From positions 98,976 to 162,975 of the forward strand of contig CAVTFG010000007.1 of the NCBI GenBank assembly GCA_963734015.1: a DNA stretch of 64,000 nt, in the 5' to 3' direction. Source of the stretch: JALZKA01 sp963734015 (GTDB taxonomy: Bacteria; Actinomycetota; Thermoleophilia; Solirubrobacterales; 70-9). Under the pieces are notes generated by a model, which searched no databases, was not told the DNA's origin, and worked only from the letters and a program-made list of their open reading frames with translations. Positions within the stretch are counted from its first letter, which is position 1, and each line of letters starts with the position of its first letter. Below, piece after piece: positions 42,881 through 52,700 of this stretch. A program made the translations under genes and the position numbers.

Positions 42881-44258
42881 GTGCCCGACGAGAAGCTCCC
42901 CACCGGTCGCGTCCAACGTCTCGCCCGCATCGGGCGGACCGCGGCGGGCGTCGCGGTCAAGCAGACCGGCACCAAGGCCGCGAACGTAGTGCGCTCGCAG
43001 GAGGGCTCGGACAGGGCGCTGGAGCGCCGCCAGATCGAGACCGCCGAGCAAATCGTGACCGTGCTCGGCGGCATGAAGGGCGCCGCGATGAAGGTCGGGC
43101 AGATGCTCTCGTTCCTCGACCTCGGGCTCGTGCCGGAGGAGTATCGCGAGGAGTTCCAGGCGAAGCTCGCCACGCTGCGCGACTCGGCGCCCACCGTGTC
43201 GTTCCCGGAAATGAGCAAGGTGATCGAGCAGGACCTCGGCCAGCCCGTCAACAACGCGTTCGCCGAGCTCGACCCCGCGCCCGTCGCGGCCGCCTCGATC
43301 GGGCAGGTGTATCGCGGGCGGCTCCATGACGGCCGGGACGTCGCGGTCAAGGTCCAGTACCCCGGCGTAGAATGACGCGGTGCGCGCGGACATGCAGAAC
43401 CTGGGGATGCTGCTGCGGCTCGCGAAGCGGATCACGCCGCAGATGGACGTGAAGGCGGTCGGCGAGGAGATCCGCGCGCGGATCACCGACGAGCTCGACT
43501 ACGAGCTGGAGGCGTCGAACCACCGCACGCTGGCCCGTCTGTACCGCGGCCACCCGTTCATCCACGTGCCGGCGGTGGTCACCGACCTCTGCCGGGAGCG
43601 GGTGATCGTCACCGAGTACGTGGAGGGCGAGCGCTTCGAGCAGATCGCGTCGTCCACGCAGGAGGAGCGCGACCGGGTCGGCGAGATCGTCTACCGCTTC
43701 TACTTCGGCTCCATGTACCGGCACCGGAAGTTCTCCGGCGACCCGCACCCGGGGAACATGATCCGGATGGCCGACGGGCGAATCGCGTTCCTCGACTTCG
43801 GCCTGTTCAAGGAGCTCCGCCCGGACGCGCTGGAGCTGGAGCTGGCCTCGGGCCGTGCCGCGTCCGAGCGCAACGCGGTGGAGCTCCACCGCCTCTGGAC
43901 CGAGGGCGGCTTCCTGCCCGAGCCCGAGAAGGTCTCGCCCGAGGACCTCATGGCCTACGTCGAGGATGCGATCTGGTGGTACATCACCGACGAGGACGCC
44001 CGGATCACACCCGAGGCCGTGCAGCGGATCGCGATCCAGGCCGGCGACCCGCGGTCGACGCACTTCCGCACGATGCGCCACCAGGACGTGAACCCCGAGC
44101 ATCTGATGGGCAGGCGGCTCGAACTGCTGGTCCTCGCGGTGCTGGGCGAGCTCCACGCGACCGCCAACTGGCACCGCATCGCCCGCGAATGGATGTACGG
44201 CTCAGAGCCGGCGACAGAGCTCGGTCGCCAGGAAGCGGAGTTCCTGGGCGCGCGGTAG
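42881..44258 (+). CDS. ABC1/UbiB/AarF-family atypical kinase, with one +1 frameshift
   Basis: The first frame (42881-43375) has the family's ala-rich KxGQ motif (MKGAAMKVGQMLSFLDLGLVP) and VAAASIGQVYRGRLHDGRDVAVKVQYPGV. The second (from about 43371) has EIRARITDELDYELEASN, VIVTEYVEGERF and FSGDPHPGNMIRMADGRIAFLDFGLFKEL. Removing one base near 43369 gives a continuous protein of about 458 residues (KVQYPGVNDAVRADMQ). Members bind and hydrolyse ATP and support quinone or lipid metabolism; they are often atypical and lack a standard kinase loop. Confidence 0.9.
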
Positions 44259-44278
44259 CGCCGAGGGCCGGCCGGCGG

Positions 44279-44668
44279 CTACTCCGCCTTGCGCTCTTCG
44301 ACCTTCTGGACGAGCTGGTCGTACGCCTCGGGCATGGCCTTCTTCATGCGCGAGAGCTCCCAGTGCTCGATCTTGATCAGCTTGATGTCGGACGTCGAGG
44401 TGACCGTCGCCGAGCGCTCGGAGTGCTCGAGGAGCCCCTGCTCGCCGAAGACGTCGCCCTGGCCCAGATCGGCGAGGTGCTCGCCCTCGCGCTCGACCTT
44501 GGCCGAGCCCGATTCGATCGCGTAGAAGTGGTTCGAGAAGCCGCCCTCGCGGACGATCTCCTTGCCCGCCGGCCACTCCTCGAGCGTCGCGAAGGGCGCG
44601 ATCTTGGACAGCGCCTCGTCGGGCACCTCGGCAAAGAGCGGGATTCGCTTGAGCTGGCTGACGTCCAC
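44279..44668 (-). CDS. Cyclic-nucleotide-binding (CRP-like) domain protein without DNA-binding domain, 129 aa
   Basis: Single cNMP domain: LKRIPLFAEVPDEALSKIAPFATLEEWPAGKEIVREG, FYAIESGSAKVEREGEHLADLGQGDVFGEQGLLEHSERSATVTSTSDIKLIKIEHWELSRM. The phosphate-binding cassette GEQGLLEHSERSA keeps the general form, but the invariant Arg is not obviously where cAMP would need it. No helix-turn-helix follows. GTG start at 44668. Convergent with the UbiB-like gene and divergent from the P450. Confidence 0.85.
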   Translation of the reverse strand: MDVSQLKRIPLFAEVPDEALSKIAPFATLEEWPAGKEIVREGGFSNHFYAIESGSAKVEREGEHLADLGQGDVFGEQGLLEHSERSATVTSTSDIKLIKIEHWELSRMKKAMPEAYDQLVQKVEERKAE

Positions 44669-44727
44669 GGTGAGGAACCTAACCGATCCGTCGGTGCGCG
44701 GAGCGGGGTGCCTCGGTGCCGGGGAGA

Positions 44728-44747
44728 AACTGACCATCGGGTCAGTT
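44728..44747. promoter_or_regulatory. 20-bp perfect palindrome upstream of the P450 gene
   Basis: AACTGACCATCGGGTCAGTT: eight-base arms around ATCG. It lies 12 bases before the P450 GTG and between divergent genes, fitting a TetR-family operator by shape. No TetR gene is in the window. Confidence 0.6.
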
Positions 44748-44758
44748 ACGATCGACCC

Positions 44759-46175
44759 GTGAGCAGCGTCCAGGCTCCGCCCCGCATGTCGAGCAACCCC
44801 GTGGGCCGGGTGCTGGGAGACATCCGCGCCGAGCGCCGCGCCCGCAGCGGCTTCCCGCCGGGACCGGGCGACTTCAACCTCGCGCGGACGAAGCGCATGG
44901 CGCACGACCCGCTGTCGATTCTGCTGCCGCTCGAACGCGAGTACGGGCCGATCTTCAGCGTGCGCCTGCTGCACAGCCGGGTCGTCTTCATGCTCGGGCC
45001 GGAGGCGAACCGCTTCATGACGGTCGAGCACCCGGAGCTCTTCCAGTGGCGCGAGTCGAGCTTCGGCGACCTGATCCCGCTGCTCGGCGACGGGCTCCTG
45101 ACCGTCGACGGCGCCTACCACGATCGCGCCCGGCGGATCATGATGCCCGCGTTCCACCGCGAGCGGATCGCCGCGTCGGTCGACGTGATGTTCGAGGAGG
45201 CCGGCGCCGCCCTGTCGCGCTGGCGCGTCGGCGACGAGATCGACGTCTACGAGTGGGCTCGCGGCCTCGCAATGCGGATCGCGATGCGTGCCCTGCTGGG
45301 GCTGGACCCCGACGATCGTGGCAAGGGCGCGCTCGCGGCCGAGCATTTCGAGCGCGCGCTCTCCTACTACGGAATCGAGTTCCACCTCCGCCTGCTCCGC
45401 GGCCCGGGCTCGCCATGGCGGCGCATGGTCCGCTCGCGCAAGATCCTGGACGAGATTCTCTTCGAGGAGATTCGGGCGCGGCGCGCGGCTCCGCGCGACG
45501 ACGCGAACGACATCCTCGGGATGCTCCTGGCGGCAACGGACGAGGACGGCTCCGCGCTCTCCGACCAGGAGGTCCGCGACCAGGCGATCACGCTGATGTT
45601 CGCCGGCCACGACACGACGACGTCGACGATCACGTTCCTGCTCTACGAGCTCGCGCGCCACCCGGCGGCGCTCGCCAGGCTGCAGGCGGAGCAGGACCGG
45701 GTCCTCGGCGGGAGCCTGCCGGACGCGACGTGCCTCGAGCGCGAGCTGCCCGAGCTTGAGATGGCCGTCGACGAGACGCTCCGCCTCTATCCCCCGGCCT
45801 GGATCGGGCCACGGCGCGCGGTGGAACGCTTCGAGTTCGGCGGCCACGAGGTGCCCGCCGGCGCCTACGTCAACTACTCCTCGTGGGCGAGCCACCGCCT
45901 CCCCCAGGTCTTCGAGGACCCGGAGGCGTTCGTGCCGGAGCGCTTCGAGCGCTGCGCGCAAGACAGCGCTGCCCCGCGGCGCCTACGTCCCGTTCGGGGG
46001 CGGCTCGCGGATCTGCATCGGCAAGCGGTTCGGGCAGACCGAGGTCAAGGCACTCGCGACCGCGATCACGGGGCGCTTCCGGCTGGAGCTGCTGCCGGGA
46101 CACGCGATGACCATCCGCCAGATGCCGACCCTCGGCCCCGAGGGCGGGCTGCGGATGGTCGTTCGCGAGCGGTAG
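44759..46175 (+). CDS. Cytochrome P450, with one +1 frameshift before the haem loop
   Basis: Class-typical P450: a Pro-rich N-terminus, oxygen-binding helix ITLMFAGHDTTTSTITFLLYELARHP, ExxR helix ELEMAVDETLRLYPPAWIGPRRA, and meander FEDPEAFVPERFER. The haem loop FGGGSRICIGKRFGQTEVKALATAI, with the Cys thiolate ligand, is in the next frame. The shift lies near 45955-45970; one base removed restores about 471 residues. Substrate unknown; no ferredoxin gene adjoins. GTG start at 44759. Confidence 0.9.
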
Positions 46176-46179
46176 CCGG

Positions 46180-46473
46180 CTAGGCCTGCTGGGCCACCGT
46201 GAAGCGCACCTGGTCCTCGATGACCTCGGCGTCGAGGAGCTTGTCGTCCAGGGCCTCGGCGGCCTCGGGCTCCACGAAGACCGGCTGCTCGCCGATCACC
46301 TGATCGCCCTCTTCGGGAGCGTCGACGACGCTCAGCCGCAGCTCGAGCTCCTGTCCGGCGGAGTTCTCGGAGCTGGGCGCGCGGAAAATTCGCATGCCGC
46401 TTCCCTCAGGGAGCTCGGCGTTGGTCAGGATCGTGTTTACGGCGGAGACTGCATCTTCGGTCAGTGCGAGCAC
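46180..46473 (-). CDS. HesB/IscA-like fold protein lacking the cluster cysteines, 97 aa
   Basis: Small beta-rich protein of the HesB/Fe-S biogenesis superfamily: MLALTEDAVSAVNTILTNAELPEGSGMRIF, LELRLSVVDAPEEGDQVI and VFVEPEAAEALDDKLLDAEVIEDQVRF. The Cys residues that hold iron in IscA-type proteins are absent (no Cys at all), so it cannot be a standard A-type carrier. Such Cys-less relatives occur in Actinomycetota, function unknown. Its stop is five bases from the P450 stop. Confidence 0.75.
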   Translation of the reverse strand: MLALTEDAVSAVNTILTNAELPEGSGMRIFRAPSSENSAGQELELRLSVVDAPEEGDQVIGEQPVFVEPEAAEALDDKLLDAEVIEDQVRFTVAQQA

Positions 46474-46573
46474 GTCGCCCCTTCCTGTCCCTCTGGGATC
46501 TCGGTTTCTCGTTCATCGGTTCGCCTACCCGCGTTTCGGCGAGCCACGCATTTCCCCCCGCTAGCGTGGGTGC

Positions 46574-47617
46574 ATGGCCGAGCGCGTCCTCACCGAGCGC
46601 GAGCTGAACCGCGCGGTTCTCGCCCGCCAGCTGCTGCTCGAGCGGTCGAAGCTCTCTCCGCCCAAGGCGCTCGAGCGGATCGGCGGGATCCAGGCCCAGT
46701 ACGCGCCGTCCATGTACATCGGACTGTGGTCGCGCCTTGCCGGATTCGAGCGCCAGGCCCTCACCGGCGGGCTCGGGCGCCGGTCCGTGGTTCAGGCGAC
46801 GCTGATGCGAGCGACGATTCACCTCGTCTCGGCTCAGGACTACTGGCCGTTCGAGGTCGCGGTGGCGAAGTTCCGGCGGGAGATGTGGCTCGCCTACGGC
46901 CCGCGCGCGGCCGAGACCGACGCGCGCGAGATGGCGCGGCTCGCCCGGACGGTGGCGACCCGGATGCGCGGGGGCGAACTGACACGCAAGGAGATCCAGG
47001 AGGTCGCCGGTAACTCGATGCGCACGAACGGCATCGGGATGTGGATCGACCTCGTGCGGGTCCCTCCCTCCGGCACCTGGGAGCGGCGGCGCGCGGATCT
47101 CTACGCCCTTGCGGAGGACTGGCTGGGCCCGGCCGAGGTCGACGTCGGCGCCGCACGCGAACGTCTGGTCCGGGCGTACCTCACGGGCTTCGGCCCCGCG
47201 GCGCCGGCCGAGATCGCCGACTGGGCGGGACTGAAGCCCCCCGCCATCGCCCGCGTCCTGAAGGGCCTGCGGCTGCGGCGCTTCAGTACCGAGGCGGGCG
47301 GCGAGGTGGTCGACCTGCCGCGACTGCCAATCCCCGACCCCGACACCCCGGCGCCGCCGCGCTTCATCCCGACATGGGACGCGAGCCTGCTCGTTCACTG
47401 CCGGCGGGCGCAGATCCTCCCGGAGGAGTTCCGCTCACGCGTGTTCGGCGTGAAGACCCCGCAGTCGGTCCCCACGTTCCTGGTCGACGGCCAGGTGGCG
47501 GGCAAGTGGCGCTACGAGAAGGGCAGGGTTCGGGTGGAGCCGTTCCGGAAGCTCGACAAGGCTGAGCGACGCGCCGTCGACGCCGAGGCCGAGGCCCTCG
47601 CGGAGTTCCACGCCTAG
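46574..47617 (+). CDS. Winged-helix DNA-binding domain protein (HTH_42, AlkZ/YcaQ-like), 347 aa
   Basis: LTERELNRAVLARQLLLERSKLSPPKALERIGGIQAQYAPSMYIGLWSRLAGFERQ has the QAQ motif (residues 40-42) corresponding to the catalytic QxQ/QxD of the HTH_42 DNA glycosylases AlkZ/YcaQ. Later landmarks: TLMRATIHLVSAQDYW, VRAYLTGFGPAAPAEIADWAGL and FIPTWDASLL near the end with TFLVDGQVAGKWRYEKGRV. A DNA-repair glycosylase is likely; which lesion is unknown. ATG start at 46574. Confidence 0.87.
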   Translation: MAERVLTERELNRAVLARQLLLERSKLSPPKALERIGGIQAQYAPSMYIGLWSRLAGFERQALTGGLGRRSVVQATLMRATIHLVSAQDYWPFEVAVAKFRREMWLAYGPRAAETDAREMARLARTVATRMRGGELTRKEIQEVAGNSMRTNGIGMWIDLVRVPPSGTWERRRADLYALAEDWLGPAEVDVGAARERLVRAYLTGFGPAAPAEIADWAGLKPPAIARVLKGLRLRRFSTEAGGEVVDLPRLPIPDPDTPAPPRFIPTWDASLLVHCRRAQILPEEFRSRVFGVKTPQSVPTFLVDGQVAGKWRYEKGRVRVEPFRKLDKAERRAVDAEAEALAEFHA

Positions 47618-48387
47618 GCGGTCGCCAGATCCCGGGTGAAGAACTCGAGCGCGGTGCGGGTCTTGATCTGCTGCTCGCCGAACAGGTTGATCCCGCGCGC
47701 GGCGAGGTCCGCGCGCAGCTCGATGGCGACCTGAAAGGTCTCCCCGGGCGCGCACTTGGTCGACAGCTCCAGGATCCGCGAGCCGTCGGGATAGAACCAG
47801 AGCTCGGTGACGAGCCTGCGATCCCCGCCCGTGGGCACGGCCTTGAGCTTGAAGACGTGAACGGGGCCGAGCACCGTGAGGTCGTCGAGACCGATCCCCT
47901 TGGGGGCGTGCTCCGCGAAGAACTCGCGCTGCCCATCGGAGAACAGGGTCGAGATGGGCGCCTCTCCCGACGTCGCGGCGAGCACCCCGGCCCCCTTCAC
48001 CACGCCCTTGAACGACCCCGAACAGACGAACCCGCCGGGGAGGGCGTCGACCTCGACGCCGAAGCGCTTGCGGGCGCGGAGCTCCGGCGGCAGGTTGGGC
48101 GGATCAACGGGTCTCAGCTTCACCACGGAGTCCTCCGGCTTGCCCTGGGTGCGCCGCGCGCGGACCACGAGCCCGGCCTCCTCGAGGGCCAGCTCGGGGG
48201 TATCGAAGAAGAAGACCTGCCGGATGAACGCGTCGAGAGGGTCGAGGCCGAGCCCGACGATGGTGGAGCGGTGGTCCTCGTCCGGGACGGTGAGCTTCAG
48301 CTCGACCGTGTCGGTCTCGTGCAGCAGCGTGACGAGCTCCTGCAGCTGCTCATCCGTGAGCCCGGGCGCTCCGCCCCCCGTAGTCAT
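47614..48387 (-). CDS. CYTH-like domain protein, 257 aa
   Basis: Triphosphate-tunnel-type fold: TVELKLTVPDEDHRSTI (the ExEx-type start appears as ELKL), then FFDTPELALEEAGLVVRARRTQGKPEDSVVKLRPV. The second half (VFKLKAVPTGGDRRLVTELWFYPDGSRILELSTKC) repeats tunnel strands. Members hydrolyse triphosphates or cyclise nucleotides; here the motif is loose, so activity is uncertain. ATG at 48387; its stop overlaps the HTH_42 gene by four bases. Confidence 0.8.
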   Translation of the reverse strand: MTTGGGAPGLTDEQLQELVTLLHETDTVELKLTVPDEDHRSTIVGLGLDPLDAFIRQVFFFDTPELALEEAGLVVRARRTQGKPEDSVVKLRPVDPPNLPPELRARKRFGVEVDALPGGFVCSGSFKGVVKGAGVLAATSGEAPISTLFSDGQREFFAEHAPKGIGLDDLTVLGPVHVFKLKAVPTGGDRRLVTELWFYPDGSRILELSTKCAPGETFQVAIELRADLAARGINLFGEQQIKTRTALEFFTRDLATA

Positions 48388-48395
48388 GCGATGGA

Positions 48396-49058
48396 CTATC
48401 TCAGGTCGGGTGCCGCGGGCGCCACGAAACTCATCGCCTCGCCCGACGTGGCCGGCTCGTCGCTCATCTCGTCGTCGTCGCCCACGACCTCGCCGATCAG
48501 GACGGCGCTGCCGAAGATCGCCATCGCGACGACGACCACGGCGACGAGCTTCACCGGCGGGCCGCCGTGGATTCCGGTTTCGTGGACGGCCGTGTGGCCC
48601 TTGCCGCGGGCGATCAGCCAGCGGTTGACGGGCACCGTGAGGACGAACGCAATGAAGAGAGCAAACGCCAGCGAGCCCCAGAAGAGCAGGTCGGAGAGCC
48701 CGGCCTCCATGGCTCCCGGGATGATCAGCAGGATCGCGTTGTCGACGACCTCCATCGTCGCGATCGACAGGGTGTCGGATGCCAGGGCGATCGGGATCAC
48801 GACGGCGAGCGCCAGGCCGGCGCGCAGGAGCGGGAGACTGGTCAGGGCGTAGCCGAAAAGGAATGCGAGCCCGATCGCGAGGACGATTGTCCCGAGGTCC
48901 GACCATCCCAACGCGGTTCCGATCGCGACGCCGGCGACCTCGCCGATCGCGCAGCCGGTGAGGCAGTGGAGGGTCGCGCTGAGGGCGACTCCGGTCAGGG
49001 CGCTGCCCTCGGTCGGCATCTCGTGGTGATGGGTCGCGTGTTCCGCGTGGGCTTCCAA
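48396..49058 (-). CDS. DUF4396 membrane protein, 220 aa
   Basis: His-rich N-terminus (HAEHATHHHEMP), then about five membrane helices. The family signature HCLTGCAIGEVAGVAIGTALGW is at residues 31-52. A metal site is plausible from the His cluster and the Cys pair. It lies behind a CsoR-like palindrome, so copper-linked control is an inference. Stop eight bases before the CYTH start. Confidence 0.86.
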   Translation of the reverse strand: MEAHAEHATHHHEMPTEGSALTGVALSATLHCLTGCAIGEVAGVAIGTALGWSDLGTIVLAIGLAFLFGYALTSLPLLRAGLALAVVIPIALASDTLSIATMEVVDNAILLIIPGAMEAGLSDLLFWGSLAFALFIAFVLTVPVNRWLIARGKGHTAVHETGIHGGPPVKLVAVVVVAMAIFGSAVLIGEVVGDDDEMSDEPATSGEAMSFVAPAAPDLR

Positions 49059-49102
49059 GAGGTCTTCTCCGTTGCTCGTTCAGCGGCCGAGGGAACTGTA
49101 CC

Positions 49103-49119
49103 ATACCCCTAGGGGGTAT
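49103..49119. promoter_or_regulatory. CsoR/RcnR-like palindromic operator
   Basis: ATACCCCTAGGGGGTAT, a 17-base palindrome with one-base offset, resembles the G-tract operators of CsoR/FrmR-family metal repressors. It lies 45 bases before the DUF4396 start and 30 bases before the SRPBCC GTG, so either or both may be controlled. Confidence 0.65.
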
Positions 49120-49149
49120 CGTTGAGGAGCGGCCGCGCGAGGGAGTAGT

Positions 49150-49665
49150 GTGACCCGGGTCGGAGGCAGCATGGAAGCTCGCGGCAACGAGGGAATGGAG
49201 CACCTCGACTCCCGAGGCGGAGAACCCGCAGCAGGGCGCCTGTCGGTGCGCGTCCAAGCGGTCATGCCGGCCCCGCGCTCCCGCGTCTTCCACCTCCTCA
49301 CCGAGCCCTGGGAGGTCGCCCGATGGTGGGGGCCGAACGGGTTCACGATTCCGGCGATCGACTCGGACCCGAGCGTCGGCGGTCGGTATCGGATCGCGAT
49401 GCAGCCGCCGGAGGGCGAGCTCTTCCACCTGCAGGGCGAGTTCCTCGAGCTCGATCCGCCCAACCTGGTGTCGTACACGTTCCGCTGGGAGGAGCCCGAT
49501 CCCGATGACGTGGAGACCGTCGCGACCCTGAGGCTCGGCGACCTCGGCGAGTCGACCGAGCTGACGGTCGAGCAGGGGACGTTCACCACGGAGGCACGAC
49601 GCGACCTCCACGCACAGGGCTGGACGGAGAGTTTCGAGAAGCTCGGGCGCCTGCTCGCCGGGTAG
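49150..49665 (+). CDS. SRPBCC / AHSA1-type protein, 171 aa
   Basis: Core: LSVRVQAVMPAPRSRVFHLLTEPWEVARWWGPNGFTIPAIDSDPSVGGRYRI and LFHLQGEFLELDPPNLVSYTFRWEEPDPDDVETVATLRL, a typical START-like activator-of-Hsp90 family pattern. GTG at 49150 with GAGGGAG upstream is used; ATG codons at 49171 and 49195 are alternatives. Divergent from DUF4396 across the palindrome; not linked to an ArsR gene, unlike the other cassettes. Confidence 0.86.
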   Translation: MTRVGGSMEARGNEGMEHLDSRGGEPAAGRLSVRVQAVMPAPRSRVFHLLTEPWEVARWWGPNGFTIPAIDSDPSVGGRYRIAMQPPEGELFHLQGEFLELDPPNLVSYTFRWEEPDPDDVETVATLRLGDLGESTELTVEQGTFTTEARRDLHAQGWTESFEKLGRLLAG

Positions 49666-49728
49666 ACTGCCCGCCGGGAGCAGGAACGGGAGGGACTCCG
49701 GAAGCCGGCTCCGCTTCCGCTAATCGGT

Positions 49729-52700
49729 TTGGCGCAATTCCTTTACCGGCTCGGAGCGTTCGCGGCCCACAGGCGCTGGGTCGTCCTGGCCGCTTGGCTC
49801 GTCCTGCTCGTGGTCGTCGGGCTCCTGATCAGGACGCTTGGCGCGAACACGTCCAACAACCTGGAGCTGCCGGGCACGGACAGCCAGGCGGCGTCGGACC
49901 TCCTGGCCGACCGGTTCCCTCCCCAGCAGAACGGGTCGAACCCGATCGTCTTCCGGACCCACACCGGCAAGGTCACCGATCAGCCCCGCAAGCAGGCGAT
50001 CAAGGACACACGCTCAGCCCTGCTCGAGCTGCACGAGGTCGACACCGCGCCCAGCCCCTTCGGCGAGCGGAGCGGGTCGCAGATCAGCAAGGACGGGCAG
50101 ATCGCATTCATCCCGGTGTTGCTCAACATCGGCAACGAAGAGCTGACGGAGGAGGTCGCCCAGCGGATACTGGACACCGCGGAACCGGCCAGGCGGGCCG
50201 GCATGGAGGTCGCGGCCGGCGGCCAGGTCGGCAGCGAGCTCTCCGAGCCCGCCACGGAGAGCAGCGAGGTGATCGGCATCGCAACGGCGATGGTCATCCT
50301 CGCCTTCACTTTCGGGACGTTCGTGGCCATGGGGCTGCCGATCGTCTCCGCCGCCTTCGGCCTCGTCGTCGGTCTCTCGCTGATCGGCCTCCTCGGCCAC
50401 GTCACGGAGGTGCCGTCGATCGCGCCCACGCTGGCGACGATGATCGGCCTCGGCGTGGGGATCGACTACGCGCTGTTCCTCGTCGTGCGCTACCGGCACG
50501 AGCGGGCCGAGGGCCTGGGGACCAACGAAGCCGTCGCCACGGCCGTGGCGACGTCGGGGACCGCGATCGTCTTCGCTGGAAGCACCGTGGTCCTGGCGCT
50601 GGTGACGCTGCTCGTCGCAGAGATTCCCCTGGTGACCTCCCTCGGCTATGCGTCGGCGGTCGCGGTCATCACCGCGGTCCTCGCGGCGATCACGCTCCTA
50701 CCCGCGATCCTGGCGGCGATCGGTTCTCGCATCGACTCGCTGCGCGTGCCGAGATTCACGATGCCGGCCAGGTTCGCCGCAGCAGGTGGCCTCTGGGGAG
50801 GGTGGGCGCGGTTCGTCACGACCCATCCATGGCGCTGCGTGGCGATCGCGCTGGTGATCATGCTGCCGTTGATCGTCCCGTTCCTGTCGCTCGACCTTGG
50901 ACAGGAAGACATCGGCGCGACGCCGAAGTCGACCCAGGAGCGCAAGGCGTACGACCTCATGGCAGAGGGGTTCGGTGTCGGGTACAACGGCCCGCTGCTG
51001 ATCGCCGTGGAACTCGAGACGCCCGCGAAGCCGAGTCAGAAGTTCCTGAAGCAGGACAAGAAGGCGAAGAAGCTCAAGCGCAAGCTGAAGTCAGAACAAC
51101 AGCAGGGTGAGGCCGAGGCGGCAAGCCTCCAGGCGCAAGGGGACGCGCTCCAGGCCGAGCAGGGTGAGCTCGAAGGACAGCAGGCCGCCCTCGAGGGTGA
51201 GGCAGCAGGCCTCGAGGCGGAGCGGACCGAGCTCGAATCGTCGCGCGCCGCGCTCGCCCGCCAGCGGACCCTTCGGGCCGAGCTGTCGAGGTTGGTCGGC
51301 CAGGCGGAGGAGGTGGCGCGCGAAGACGCCAGGCTCGCCGCGGAGGAGGCCGCGATCCGGGCCGCGCTCAGCGGCGTCCAGGCGGCGCAGTCCCGGGTGG
51401 CCGCACAACTGGCCCAGGCCGAGTCCCCGCGGAGGAGGGAGCGGCTCGCCCGGCGGCTCGAGCGGCTCCAGGCGCGGGAGGCCGAGCTCACCGCGGAGCT
51501 CCAGGGCCTCGTGATCGAGCGTCAGCGCCTCGCCGAGCAGTCGGACGCTCTGGCGCGCGATGCCGCCGGCATCCGGGCTCAGGCGGCGGCACTCGGGGGC
51601 GAGGCGGTGGGCCTCGTCGGCGAGGCCGAGGCCCTGGCGCTCGAGGCCGCATCGCTCTCGCAGCAGAAGGACGCGCTCGAGCAGGAGGCGGCGGCGGCCC
51701 AGATCCAGGCCGCGAACCTGCAGGCGCAGGAGGCCGAACTCGAAGCGGACCAGAAGGTGGGGAAGTTCCAGCAGCGGGACGCCGAGCAGCTGAAGCGAGA
51801 GCTCACGAGGGAGCTCACGAATGCGGGCGGCGACGAGCGCGGCACCGACCCCCGCCTCGTCGAGCTCCAGCGCGGACTCAAGCAGACGATGGGCGTCGAC
51901 GTCGTCTCGCCGCCGCAGATAAACCACTCCGGAGACGCCGCCATCTTCACGGTCATCGCCAAGACCCCGCCCGCGGACCCGGCCACGGCGGACCTTGTGG
52001 TGACGATCCGCGACTACGTGATCCCGCAGCGGACGGCGGGCACCGACCTGACCGCGCACGTCGGCGGGCAGACGGCAAGCTACGTCGACCTGGCGGCCGG
52101 GATCTCGTCCCGCCTGGGCGTGGTGATCCTCGCCGTGATCGCCCTCGGATTCCTGGTGCTGATGACGGCGTTCCGCTCGGTCGTGGTTCCTGCCCAGGCG
52201 GCGGTCGCCAACGTGCTCTCGGTCTGCGCGGCGTTCGGTGTCGTCACCGCGTGCTTCCAGTTCGGATGGGGCCTCGATCTCGTCGGCATCGACACCGCGA
52301 GCGACACGGTTCCGATCGCGAGCTTCGTGCCGCTGATCATGTTCGCCGTCCTGTTCGGCCTTTCGATGGACTACCAGGTGTTCCTGATGAGCCAGATCGA
52401 GCAGCACCGGGCTGGCGCCGCGTCGCACACAGAGGCGATCGCCGCGGGCCTCGAAGCCGGGGCCAAGGTGATCACCGCGGCCGCGCTGATCATGATGGCC
52501 GTCTTCGCGAGCTTCATCCTGAACGGGGATCCGACCGTGAAGCAGTTCGGCGTGGGGCTCTCGGTCGGGGTCGCGCTCGCTGCAATGTCCGTTTTGGTGC
52601 TCGCCCCGGCGCTCCTGGTGATCGCGGGGTCCAAGAGCTGGTGGGTCCCGGGCTGGGCGGATCGGTTCCTCCCCCACATCGACATCGAGGGAGCGAAAGC

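Noticed and set aside
42664..43350. Minus-strand frame through the family B repeats reading DKPAQQRRGSA units
   Set aside because: The periodic peptide is a translation of the tandem DNA repeat and continues as antisense of the UbiB-like gene; no start context and no homologous domain.
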